Part shown: positions 29,024-38,494 of the stretch, piece after piece
Position numbering within the stretch: position 1 is the stretch's first letter
Layout: each line of letters starts with the position of its first letter
Assembly: GCA_022010055.1 (NCBI GenBank)
Contig: CP091737.1
Location: 620,001 to 684,000, forward strand
Reading direction: 5' to 3'
Length of the DNA: 64,000 nt
DNA from: Treponema sp.
Lineage (GTDB): Bacteria; Spirochaetota; Spirochaetia; Treponematales; Treponemataceae
Notes under the pieces: generated by a model
The model's database searches: none
Told to the model about the DNA's origin: nothing
Seen by the model: the letters and a program-made list of their open reading frames with translations, nothing else
Position numbers and translations under genes: made by a program

Positions 29024-30618
29024 ATGGCAGATATGAAAGTTGAGATTCTTGACAGCACTTTGCGTGACGGAGCGCAGGGTGAGGGAATTAGTTTTTCGGT
29101 TCAGGATAAAATTCACATTTGCCAGGCGCTTGATGAGCTTGGAATTGGTTTGATTGAGGCTGGTAATCCCGGTTCAAATCCGAAAGATATGGAATTTTTT
29201 CAGGAAATGAAAAAAATACAGCTTAAGACTTCAAAACTTGCCGCATTTGGTTCAACACGCCGTAAAGACATAAAATGCGCGGAAGATGTGAACCTTCAGA
29301 GTCTGATTGCGGCCGGAACTGAATGGGTTGTTATTTTTGGAAAGAGCTGGACTTTTCAGGTTACTGATATTATAAAGACTACGCTGGAAGAAAATCTTGC
29401 CATGATTCGCGATACCTGCGCTTTTTTAAAGGAACAGGGAAAGCGCGTTGTCTATGATGCGGAGCATTTTTTTACAGGTTTTCAGGATGACCCGGAATAT
29501 GCGCTGAAATCTCTTGAAGCGGCTGTTGAAGGCGGTGCGGAGACTTTGGCTTTGTGTGAGACTAAAGGCGGCTGTATGCTTAAAGACTGCGAAAAGGCGG
29601 TCAGGGCGGCGGTTGAAAGGATTGGCGGCCGCGCGGTTATAGGAATTCATACTCACAACGACTGCGGTCTTGCGGTTGCGAACAGCCTGATTGCGGTGGA
29701 GGCAGGCGCCCGTCATGTTCAGGGAACTTTCCTGGGTTTTGGAGAACGTACAGGCAACGCAAACCTTTCGTGCATAATTCCAGACTTGCAGTTAAAACTC
29801 GGCTATAAATGTATAGAAGATGACAAGATAAAAAATCTTACTTCCATTGCAAAACGTGTGGCAGAAATCACGAACATCGCGCTTGATCCTCAGCTTCCTT
29901 TTGTAGGCGGAGCGGCGTTCAGCCATAAGGCTGGTATGCATATAGACGCGGTTTTGAAAAATCCGGAGGCGTACGAGCATATTTCACCGGATTCTGTTGG
30001 AAACGAACGGGTTTTCCTTATGAGCGAGGTTGCCGGACGTTCTACAATAATTGAGAAAATTCAAAAAATCGACCCTTCCATCACAAAGTCTTCGCCTCAG
30101 GTCGCGGAGCTTGTGGCAAAGATGAAGGAACTGGAGTTTGAAGGCTACCAGTTTGAAGGCGCGGACGGCTCGTTTGAGCTTCTTGCAAGAAAAGTTATTG
30201 GCCGCTACAAGCCGTTTTTTACGCTGCATTATTATCAGACAAACGGCGTAAATCCACGGCCGGAAGAAGGCGTTTGTGCCTGCGCGCAGATAAAGGTTGA
30301 AGTTGAAGGACAGATTGAAGTTACTGCCGGCGAGGGCGATGGTCCGGTAAATGCTCTGGATATTGCTCTCCGAAAGGCGTTGAGCCGCTTTATCCAGCAG
30401 TGAACCAGATCCGTCTTACAGACTATAAAGTCCGCGTTCTGGACGGAAAAAGCGCTACTGCCGCAAAAGTCCGCGTTTTGATAGAATCAAGCGACGGCAA
30501 GAGTACATGGACGACCGTAGGCGTTAGCAGTGACGTTATGGAAGCCAGCTGGCTTGCGCTATGCGATTCTTTTGAGTACAAACTTATAAACGATATTGAA
30601 AAACATTTGGGTAAATAA
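29024..30618 (+). CDS. cimA: Citramalate synthase (frame break near 30390)
   Basis: Condenses pyruvate and acetyl-CoA to (R)-citramalate, the first step of a threonine-independent isoleucine route that then uses LeuCD and LeuB. The start ILDSTLRDGAQGEGISFS, the HTHNDCGLAVANS metal site and GTFLGFGERTGNANL are characteristic. The C-terminal regulatory domain (IRLTDYKVRVLDGKSATAAK) continues in another frame after CGCTTTATCCAG; one more T gives RFYPAVNQIRL, so I annotate one protein of ~531 residues. leuB follows at 31791, after the patatin gene. Confidence 0.92.
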
Positions 30619-30649
30619 AACTGAGCTGATAAAGCTATAGGAGCGGATT

Positions 30650-31506
30650 TTGAAAAAAGGGCTTGTTTTGGAAGGCGGAGCAATGCGCGGAATGTTTACA
30701 TCCGGCGTGCTTGATGTTTTTATGGAAAACGGAATTGATTTTGACGGAGCTATTGGCGTCAGCGCAGGCGCGACTTTTGGATGCAATTATAAGTCCAGGC
30801 AGCCTGGAAGGGCAATCCGCTACAACAAGCGTTTTTCTCATGACTGGCGTTACTGCAGTTTTCGTTCTCTTTTTTTAACCGGCGATATGTACGGCGCTGA
30901 TTTTTGTTACAATCAGATTCCTAACAGGCTTGATATTTACGATGTTGAAACGTACAGAAAAAATCCTATGCAGTTTTATATTGTCGCAAGCGATGCTGTT
31001 TCTGGAAAGTCTGTGTACAAAAAGCTTGAGACTTGCGATGCCCACGATCTTACGTGGATGCGCGCCAGCGCCAGTATGCCGCTTGTCTCAAAGCCTGTGA
31101 AAATTGACGGATATACTCTTCTGGACGGAGGAATGACGGATTCTGTGCCGCTACGTTTTATGGAAAGCATCGGTTACGACCGGAATGTTGTTATTCTTAC
31201 GCAGCCGCGCGATTTGTAAAAAAGCCTGCCGGCGCTATGCCGCTTATAAAAATTATGCTGAAAAAATATCCGCATCTTGTAGAGGCGATGGCTAACCGCC
31301 ACGAAGTTTACAACGAAGAAACTAAATATTGTTTTGACAAGGCTGACAGAGGCGAAGTTCTTGTAATCTGCCCGGAAGAATCTCTTGGAATAAGCCGCAT
31401 TGAAAAAAATCCGGCTGAGCTGGAACGCGTCTATCAGGAAGGCCGGAAAACCGGAACAAAAATGATAAAAAAGGTAAGGGAATTTCTTGGAAGCGGTTCA
31501 AACTGA
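30650..31506 (+). CDS. Patatin-like phospholipase (frame break near 31215)
   Basis: About 285 residues. The oxyanion loop GGAMRG, the nucleophile elbow GVSAG and the catalytic DGG are all visible; this is a Ser-Asp dyad acyl hydrolase. The start is TTG at 30650 with RBS AGGAG. The frame breaks at GATTTGTAAAAAAGCC; one more T gives PRDFVKKPAGAMPLIK, and the frame stays open to 31506. No signal peptide, so probably cytoplasmic lipid hydrolysis. The stop is followed directly by repeat R2. Confidence 0.87.
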
Positions 31507-31712
31507 TAGGTTGAATATCGAGTTTTTTTGTAAAAAGAATAAAAGCACAGGCAGATTTGCAATTTGTGAAGATTTTTGGCGATTGAATTAATTAAAGTGC
31601 GGAGCACCCGAATTAATACAAGCGTAGCGCGAGCCAAATCCATCTGAGCAAATTGGAAATATGCCGAAAGCGTTCTTTCGTAATTTGTAAAAAAAACTCG
31701 AAATTAAGCCTG
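31507..31712. repeat. Palindromic dispersed repeat, copy R2
   Basis: Begins right after the patatin TGA with taggttgaatatcgag and ends ctcgaaattaagcc. The interior is nearly the same as R1 (15753) and as the inverted R3 (48783). It separates patatin from leuB. Confidence 0.8.
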
Positions 31713-31790
31713 ATAATTTTTTTATTTGAACATCGCATTGCAATTCATTAAACTGATTATGTTTTGAAAATAATTTTTAGAGGTACATAA

Positions 31791-32885
31791 ATGGAAAAGA
31801 CTATTGCTTTGATTCCCGGTGACGGAATCGGACCTGATGTTGTTGCAGAAGCTGTGAATGTTCTGGATGCGGTCGCTGCAAAATACGGACACAAATGGAA
31901 TTACACAAATGTTATTGCTGGCGGATGCGCTATTGATAAATTTGGAAAACCTCTTCCGCAGGAGCAGCTTGACATTTGTCTTGAATCAGACGCGGCTTTG
32001 CTCGGCGCTGTTGGCGGTCCGAAATGGGACAATCTTCCTTCAGAAATCCGTCCAGAAAAGGCTTTGCTTGGTCTTCGCGGCGGAATGAAGGTTTTTGCAA
32101 ATCTTCGCCCTGCTGTAATGTGGAAGCAGCTTAAAGATGCCTGTCCGCTTAAAGACGAAATCGTAGGTGATGGTCTTGATATTCTTATCGTCCGCGAATT
32201 GACCGGCGGTATTTATTTTGGTGAGCGTGGAACTTCTGAAGATGGAAATACCGCTTGGGACACTGAAAAATATACACGCCCGGAAATTGAAAGAATTGTG
32301 CGCATGGGCTTTGAATACGCTATGAAACGCCAGAAGAGATTGTGCGTTGTTGACAAGGCGAACATCTTGAATTCCAGCCAGCTTTGGCGTCGTGTCGCGG
32401 AAGATGTAAAAAAAGATTATCCGGAAGTAACTCTTTCTTATCTTTATATTGACAACGCATCTATGCAGATGGTCCGAAATCCACGCCAGTTTGACGTTAT
32501 TGCAACAAGCAATATGTTCGGTGATATTCTTTCTGACGAGGCAAGCCAGATTACAGGTTCTATCGGTATGCTGGCTTCTGCTTCTTTGGGCGACGGAACT
32601 GGTCCTGGACTCTACGAGCCGATTCATGGTTCTGCGCCTGATATTGCCGGAAAAGATTTGGCTAATCCTTTGGCTACAATTCTTTCTGCCGCAATGCTTT
32701 TGCGCTACAGTTTTAATCTTGAGGAAGAGGCTAAGGCTATTGAAAACGCCGTGAATGCCGTTCTTGATGACGGATGGAGAACTGGTGATATTGCCGGCTC
32801 GCACATCGCGGAAGTAAAAGCCGCCGGAAAACTTGCTGGCACAAAGAAAATGGGCGGGCTTGTTGTGGAATACTTAAAAAAATAG
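31791..32885 (+). CDS. leuB: 3-isopropylmalate dehydrogenase
   Basis: 364 residues. Opens IALIPGDGIGPDVVAEAV; the Mg/substrate region has SNMFGDILSDEASQITGS and the NAD-binding signature GDGTGPGLYEPIHGSAPDIAG. Oxidative decarboxylation of 3-isopropylmalate in leucine synthesis, and of methylmalate in the citramalate route to isoleucine, which ties it to cimA upstream. Frame intact. leuC and leuD are not in the window. Confidence 0.96.
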   Translation: MEKTIALIPGDGIGPDVVAEAVNVLDAVAAKYGHKWNYTNVIAGGCAIDKFGKPLPQEQLDICLESDAALLGAVGGPKWDNLPSEIRPEKALLGLRGGMKVFANLRPAVMWKQLKDACPLKDEIVGDGLDILIVRELTGGIYFGERGTSEDGNTAWDTEKYTRPEIERIVRMGFEYAMKRQKRLCVVDKANILNSSQLWRRVAEDVKKDYPEVTLSYLYIDNASMQMVRNPRQFDVIATSNMFGDILSDEASQITGSIGMLASASLGDGTGPGLYEPIHGSAPDIAGKDLANPLATILSAAMLLRYSFNLEEEAKAIENAVNAVLDDGWRTGDIAGSHIAEVKAAGKLAGTKKMGGLVVEYLKK

Positions 32886-32910
32886 TTATTGAGCTGTTAT
32901 AAAAAGTCTT

Positions 32911-32945
32911 AAGGCGGTTTAGAAAATCTAAGCCGCCTTATTTTT
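32911..32945. terminator. Bidirectional terminator between leuB and MATE gene
   Basis: AAGGCGGTTTAG (32911-32922) pairs with CTAAGCCGCCTT (32928-32939), followed by ATTTTT; the genes converge on it. Confidence 0.85.
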
Positions 32946-32970
32946 ATGTCTTTTCAGGTTGGTTTTCAGC

Positions 32971-34314
32971 TTACAGAAGTTCTTTTGTTTCTTTTCTGTA
33001 CGTTGATATAAAATAAACTGTTTCAAATACTGCTGTAATGAACCAGCTTGCCGGATACAATAGAAAAAGGCTTTCGATTGTACGGAAATGCGCAAAAATA
33101 GTATAAATCCAGATAATGCGGAAAAAGCACGAGCCTATAAATACAAAAATAGAAGGAACAAATGTCTTTCCTAGGCCGCGGTTCGCAGCAATCGCTCCGT
33201 CCATAAATGCGGAAATTCCAAAACTGAACGTCATAATACGGAACTTTTTCATTGCGTAGTCAACGACCGTGCTGTCTGTTGTGAAAAGTCCAAGGAACTG
33301 ATGTCCAAAAACGTAGAGAATGATTCCAAATGTAATTCCTACCAGAAAAGCATATCCAGTGCTTATAAAATATGATTTTAAAATTCTTGATTTTTTATGC
33401 GCGCCGTAGTTTTGACCTATAAAAGTTGCCCCGGCCGTATAAAATGCCGCCATTATATTGTATACAAGATTATCGCCGTTCATGGTGGCTGCGTTTCCTG
33501 CGACCATCAGCGCGTCAAATGAATTTACGCCCGCCTGTATAAAAAGGTTCGCCACCGCAAACACAACGTTTTGAAGCCCTGCCGGAATTCCGATTTTTAT
33601 CAGCTGCATTGTCTTATGGACATTGAGATTAAAAATTCTTCTGTCAAAATTAATATTTTCAATGCTTCTGAATGTCGCCCGAACCGTAAGTATGCACGAA
33701 ATATACTGCGCGACAACTGTTGCGATTGCGACTCCGGCTACGCTCATCTTAAAAACAATAACAAGAAGCAGGTCAAGAAAAACATTTGCAATTCCTGCGA
33801 GAGCCAGAAAAATCAGCGGAAGTTTTGTGTTTCCATAGGCGCTTAAAACTGCGTTTCCAAAATTATACAAAGCCATGGCCGGCATAGAAAGAAGATAAAT
33901 TCTGAAATAAAGAATCGCGCCGTCCATAAGCTCAGGCTTTGTCTTCATTATCTGTAGAACTGGCCTTGCCGAAATCCAGCCCATAATCATTATTGCAATT
34001 CCAGAAATAAGGCAGAAAACTACAGCCGTATGAACCATTTCATTAAGCTCTTTTTTATTGTCCTGCCCTATGTAAAAGGCTACAAGGACATTTACACCGC
34101 CGCCGATACCAATCAAAAGTCCGGAGCACAGAAAGCACAGCTGGCCGTCCGAGCCTACTGCGCCGAGCGCGAGTGCACCGGCAAATCGTCCGACAACGGA
34201 AGAGTCCGCCATATTAAAAAGGATTTGCAGAAGATTTGTAAAAGCCAGCGGAACACTGAACAATAGAATATTTTTTAAAAGCGATCCATTTGTTATTTGT
34301 ATTTCAGATTTCAT
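32971..34314 (-). CDS. MATE-family efflux transporter
   Basis: 447 residues, about 12 membrane helices, intact frame. Opens MKSEIQITNGSLLKNILLFS, a start common in MATE proteins. Family positions include LFNMADSSVVGRFAG in the first half and VFAVANLFIQAGVNSFDALM in the second. Substrate unknown. It differs clearly from the MATE at 21344, so it is not a recent duplication. AATAAT lies 8 nt before the ATG with no SD, possibly leaderless. Confidence 0.92.
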   Translation of the reverse strand: MKSEIQITNGSLLKNILLFSVPLAFTNLLQILFNMADSSVVGRFAGALALGAVGSDGQLCFLCSGLLIGIGGGVNVLVAFYIGQDNKKELNEMVHTAVVFCLISGIAIMIMGWISARPVLQIMKTKPELMDGAILYFRIYLLSMPAMALYNFGNAVLSAYGNTKLPLIFLALAGIANVFLDLLLVIVFKMSVAGVAIATVVAQYISCILTVRATFRSIENINFDRRIFNLNVHKTMQLIKIGIPAGLQNVVFAVANLFIQAGVNSFDALMVAGNAATMNGDNLVYNIMAAFYTAGATFIGQNYGAHKKSRILKSYFISTGYAFLVGITFGIILYVFGHQFLGLFTTDSTVVDYAMKKFRIMTFSFGISAFMDGAIAANRGLGKTFVPSIFVFIGSCFFRIIWIYTIFAHFRTIESLFLLYPASWFITAVFETVYFISTYRKETKELL

Positions 34315-34351
34315 ATTCGTGCATTATTAAACAGATTGATAGATGATATAT

Positions 34352-34440
34352 TTAAATAGCCCGAATGTCGAGATTTTTTTTGTTGAATTTATAGAAAGTC
34401 CGCATCTGTTTTTAATAGTCCAGATACCGAGTTTTTTTAC
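34352..34440. repeat. Solo repeat-end motifs
   Basis: Two direct copies of the repeat end, tagcccgaatgtcgag (34357-34372) and tagtccagataccgag (about 34416-34431), each followed by a T run, without the palindromic interior. This looks like the remnant of one or two R-type elements. The rest of the 250-bp gap up to 34565 is very AT-rich with no credible gene. Confidence 0.5.
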
Positions 34441-34564
34441 ATTTTAATGTTGCGGAAAAATTTACGGATGTTTTTCAGCGTAGGCCGGAAAAAAATAAAT
34501 TTTTTTTTTGTAATTCATTTCATTTTTTGACTTTTTTTTGCGTTAAATATGAAGAGGTTAAAAA

Positions 34565-36268
34565 ATGAGAGTCCTATTTGTAACTTCCGAGCATCCCGGC
34601 TTACTTTTTGGCGGGCTTGGAACTTTTACCCGGGAATACGTTCGGGAACTTAGAAAATATTGTGACGTAAAATGTGTCTATTTTCATCTTTCTGATGAAA
34701 GAATTCCGCTTCCCGACGAGACTGTTGACTATGTCTTTGAGCCTGAACAGATTTTTGATGCCTTTACGCCGGAGGCAAGAATCTTGGAATCTGCGGCTAG
34801 CCTTAGAAAACAGCTGGAGCCGCTTCTTCAGGCTTTCAGGCCGGACGTAATTCATTGCAACGACCGTCAGACTTATATGCCGTTCAGGTTTGAAAAAAAT
34901 GTTTTTTATTCTTCGCACCTGATTTTTACAGATTTGATTGCCACAAGCTATCTTGATGACCTGTATTTTCAGGAAGTTAAAGTTGAACGTTGCGCGATTG
35001 AGAATAGCGCCGTTGTCGCGGCATATTCGGAATTTTCTGCAAAATGCGTTGAAAAAAACGCCGGCAACTTGAAGTCGGCTGTTGTTCTTCCGCTTGGTCT
35101 CAGGACTGAAAAATTTCATAGAAATTTCCGCAATGATGGAAAAATCCGCGTGTGTTATTTCGGGCGGTTTGAAAATGTTCAGAAAGGTGTGAATGATTTT
35201 ATATATGCGGTGAACCAGCTTGGACCTCAATTTAAAAAACGGAATTCGGTTGAATATTTTCTTTACGGGCGAGGGCAGATTGATGTAGGAATGGATCTTT
35301 CCCTGTTCAATAAACCGGAATTTCTTGAAGGTGACGAACTTATCGAAGCTTATGCGGATGCGGATATTGTTGTTATGCCAAGCCGGTACGAACCATTCGG
35401 GCTTTCCGGACTTGAGGCTATGGCTTCAGGCGCGCTTCTGCTGGTTACAACAGGCTTGGGAATGGATGAATATGCTGAGCCCGGACGTAATTGCATCGGG
35501 CTTCCGGGAAATGCCCATGAAATGACTGGTGTCCTGAGGAACGCTATTCTGGATTTACCTAAACTTGGGCTGCTGCGTGAAAATGCCGCGCTGACTGCAA
35601 GAAAATGGACTTGGAAACGTTGTGTAAAATCACATCTTTATTTTTACAGGCTGATTTTGCAGGAAAGGATTCCATTTATCAATATTGCCTACGAAAAAAA
35701 CGTGCGAAAAATTCTTTCTGCGTACAAAAAAGCGAATGATGTTGAAAAAATCCATGCGGCGGAAGAGGAGCGCATTGCTTTTACCTGCATTTACGGCGCG
35801 ATGAGTGATTTTGAGCGGCGTAAAAAAAATCTTGTGGTTACAGGAAATTTTATTCCTGAAGATGATGTTTTTCCCGAAAACTTTAAGTTTGTTTCTGTTC
35901 TGGAGGAGTCTGATGACGGCATTGTTGTTCGTCCAGAGTGTTTTTCGTTTGCGGACGAAAGTTTTGATTCTGTGATTGTTTGCGGCGCATGGGAATCTGT
36001 TCTTAATCCATGCAGTTTTCTGATGGAACTGGAGCGCGTTGCCAAGGATTCTGTTCAGATTCTGTATAAAACTGGTAAGCCGCGCGAATGGCAGACTTTT
36101 CAGATGGAAAGCGAAAGGGACTGGATTGATATAAATAAGTCTGGCTGGAGGTTTGACATGAATTCTGGTTATGGCGTTGAAAAATTAAAACACACAGTTC
36201 CATTTGATTCAGTTGTTTATAGAAAAAAGTCTGGGTTAAAAGAGGTTTTGAATGAAGTTATCGCTTAA
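34565..36268 (+). CDS. Glycosyltransferase (GT4-like) with C-terminal degenerate methyltransferase-like domain
   Basis: 567 residues. The N-terminal GT-B half opens LFVTSEHPGLLFGGLGTFTR, a glycogen-synthase-like start. The donor half has VCYFGRFENVQKGVNDF and MPSRYEPFGLSGLEAMASGA, with the EPFGLSGLE acidic pair. From ~430 to 560 the sequence resembles the second half of a class I methyltransferase (FADESFDSVIVCGAWESVLNP, FLMELERVAKDS) but I see no SAM-binding GxGxG, so it may be inactive. The acceptor is unknown. The last codons overlap a 24-codon ORF and the C39 exporter follows, so it may belong to a modified-peptide or surface-glycan export unit. Confidence 0.8.
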   Translation: MRVLFVTSEHPGLLFGGLGTFTREYVRELRKYCDVKCVYFHLSDERIPLPDETVDYVFEPEQIFDAFTPEARILESAASLRKQLEPLLQAFRPDVIHCNDRQTYMPFRFEKNVFYSSHLIFTDLIATSYLDDLYFQEVKVERCAIENSAVVAAYSEFSAKCVEKNAGNLKSAVVLPLGLRTEKFHRNFRNDGKIRVCYFGRFENVQKGVNDFIYAVNQLGPQFKKRNSVEYFLYGRGQIDVGMDLSLFNKPEFLEGDELIEAYADADIVVMPSRYEPFGLSGLEAMASGALLLVTTGLGMDEYAEPGRNCIGLPGNAHEMTGVLRNAILDLPKLGLLRENAALTARKWTWKRCVKSHLYFYRLILQERIPFINIAYEKNVRKILSAYKKANDVEKIHAAEEERIAFTCIYGAMSDFERRKKNLVVTGNFIPEDDVFPENFKFVSVLEESDDGIVVRPECFSFADESFDSVIVCGAWESVLNPCSFLMELERVAKDSVQILYKTGKPREWQTFQMESERDWIDINKSGWRFDMNSGYGVEKLKHTVPFDSVVYRKKSGLKEVLNEVIA

Positions 36269-36326
36269 TCGGTATAAGGCGCCCGCAAAAAATGCGCTTT
36301 TGAAAATTCTGGAATTTCAGGTTTGA
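36252..36326 (+). CDS. Putative 24-aa peptide upstream of C39 exporter
   Basis: ATG 36252 to TGA 36326 encodes a basic, amphipathic-looking peptide starting MKLSLNRYKAPAKNALL and ending LEFQV. AGAGG at 36241-36245 is correctly spaced, and it overlaps the end of the glycosyltransferase gene. The exporter ATG is 4 nt after its stop. It could be a secreted signal or antimicrobial peptide, a leader peptide that couples translation, or chance. It has no double-glycine cleavage site, which argues against its being a classic C39 substrate. Confidence 0.4.
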   Translation: MKLSLNRYKAPAKNALLKILEFQV

Positions 36327-36329
36327 TTT

Positions 36330-38476
36330 ATGAAAAAGTATGTTCTTGTAAAACAGCATGATGAAACGGATTGCGGCGCCGCCTGTCTTGCGAGTATTGC
36401 TGAATATTATGGAAAAAGGATTTCCATAAGCAGAATCCGGTATTTTTCCGGGACGGATTGTTTTGGCACAAGTGGATTCGGGCTTGTGAAAGGTGCTTCT
36501 GCGCTGGGAATGTCCTGCCGCGGAATTATCAGCGAGGAAAAATCTCTTGAAAATGTTCCTTTTCCGGTTATTTGCCATGTGAAAAAAGACGTTATTGATC
36601 ATTACGTGGTTGTTTACGGCAGAAAAGGCAAAAAAGTTATTGTCGCTGATCCTGACGAAGGAATAAGCCACGTTGATTGGGTTTCATTCTGCAGAAAATG
36701 GACAGGAGTTTATTTTCTTGTTGAGCCGGAGCAGAAATTTCAGCGTACCAGAGAAACCCGGGGATTGCTTGCAAGGTTTTCATATTTATTGAAACCTCAT
36801 AAGAAAAGCATTGTAGAATGTTTTGCGGCCGGCTTGCTCTTGAGTATTCTTGGCGCGGCTTCTGCCTTTTATTTCAGGTTTTTAATAGATGATGTGCTTT
36901 ACTCAGGATTGGAAAACACGCTCGCCTTGTGTTCTGTCGCATATCTTTTTGTGATTTTTTTTCAGGTGCTCACTGAATTTTCAAGAAATCAGCTTATGAA
37001 TTTCCTTGGCAACAAGATAGATTTGGTTCTGGTCAATGATTATTTCAGTCATATTCTTCGCCTTCCCATGAAGTTTTTTACCAGCCGTAAAACCGGTGAA
37101 ATTATTTCGCGCATCGGAGATACGGCTACTGTCCGGCAGACAATTTCAAGTATGACATTATCTGTCGCGATTGATTCCTGTATGCTGGTTGTCGGCGGAA
37201 TTTTCCTTTTTGCGTTCGGGGCGGAACTTTTGTGGGTCTCAATGATTCCTGTCGCTGTGTCCGCGGTTATTGTCTGGTGCTTTGTAAAACCGTTCAGAAA
37301 AAAACTCAAGTATCTGTCTGTTCTTGAGGCGGAAAAACAGGCGGTTCTTGTGGAAAGCGTAAATGGAATTGGAACAATAAAAGCGCTGGCGGCGGAAAAA
37401 GAGGCAGCCAGAAAACTTGAAGAAAAAGTTTCGGAGTGCGTAAGGAAAAGCATTTCATTGGGAACAATGTCTAACTGCGAAAATGCCCTTCAGAATCTTG
37501 TTTCCAACACAGGAACACTGGCTGTTTACTGGATTGGGAGTCTCTTGATTTTCAAGGGAACTATGTCCTTAGGGCAGCTTATATCTTTTGTAACGTTGTC
37601 AGGATACTTTCTTGGACCTTTGGCAAGGCTTTTGACATTGCAGGAAAGCATTCAGCAGGCGGTGATTTCTTCTGACAGACTGAGCGAAGTCCTTGATATG
37701 CCGGAGGAAAGCGAAGATGGACTTGAGCTTTCAAAGTTGAAAATCTTAAAGGTGATATATGCGTTGATAATATATCTTTTTCGTATGGAACCCGTGGAAC
37801 TGCGCTTAAGGATGTAAGTCTGAGCATAAAAGCCGGGGAGCATGTCGCGTTTGTTGGTTCAAGCGGTTCAGGAAAGTCCACGATGACCAAGCTTCTTATG
37901 AAATTCTATCAGATTGATTCCGGAAATATTTCTGTGGATGGTTTTTATTTGTCTGATGTTGATACAGTTTCTTACAGAAATTGCATTGGTTATGTGCCTC
38001 AGGAATCTCTGCTGTTCAGCGGGTCTGTCGCGGAAAATATTCAGTGGGGAAACGGCGGTTTTTCCATGGCAGAAATTGTCCAGGCGGCAAAAGAGGCTCA
38101 GGCTCATGAGTTTATCTCACGGCTGGACTACAGGTATAAAACAACGGTTGGCGAACGCGGCGCTTCATTGTCTGGTGGAGAACGTCAGAGAATCGCGCTA
38201 GCCAGAGTTTTGCTAAGAAAACCTAAATTGATGATTCTGGACGAGGCGACTGCCAGTCTGGACAGCATTTCAGAACGAGGAATAATGGAAACAATTGATA
38301 AATGCTGTGCCGAATGCACCATGATTATTGTTGCCCATAGACTTTCGACAATCAAGGATTGCGACAGGATTTTTGTTTTTGACAGAGGTTCTGTGGTTGA
38401 ATCCGGAAAGCATGAGGAGCTGCTTTTGCGGAAAGGCAAGTATTATCAGATGTGGACTGCCCAAAATGGACTTTAG
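36330..38476 (+). CDS. Peptidase-containing ABC exporter (C39/PCAT; frame break near 37750)
   Basis: About 715 residues: C39 peptidase (1-135) with catalytic Cys in ETDCGAACLASI, His in DHYVVVYG and Asp in VADPDEG; a six-helix exporter domain (~150-430); and an ATPase with GSSGSGKST, SLSGGERQRIALAR, ILDEATASLDS and VAHRLSTIK. Frame is lost at ATCTTAAAGGTG; one more A restores ILKGDICVDNISFSYG. It cleaves a leader after Gly-Gly in the cytoplasm and exports the peptide. With HlyD (38495) and a TolC-like protein (39643) it forms a three-part, type-I secretion path across both membranes. Confidence 0.9.
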
Positions 38477-38494
38477 TCAAGAGGTTTTTGATTT

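Noticed and set aside
30400..30618. Independent 72-aa gene after cimA
   Set aside because: It matches the C-terminal end of citramalate synthase and joins it by one T in a T run.
32040..32804. 254-codon minus-strand open frame inside leuB
   Set aside because: It mirrors leuB codons; no family motif, no RBS, and leuB is intact and unmistakable.
34450..34533. 27-codon ORF (starts MLRKNLRMFF) upstream of the glycosyltransferase as a possible exported peptide
   Set aside because: There is no RBS, and much of it is a T run and repeat-adjacent AT-rich DNA.
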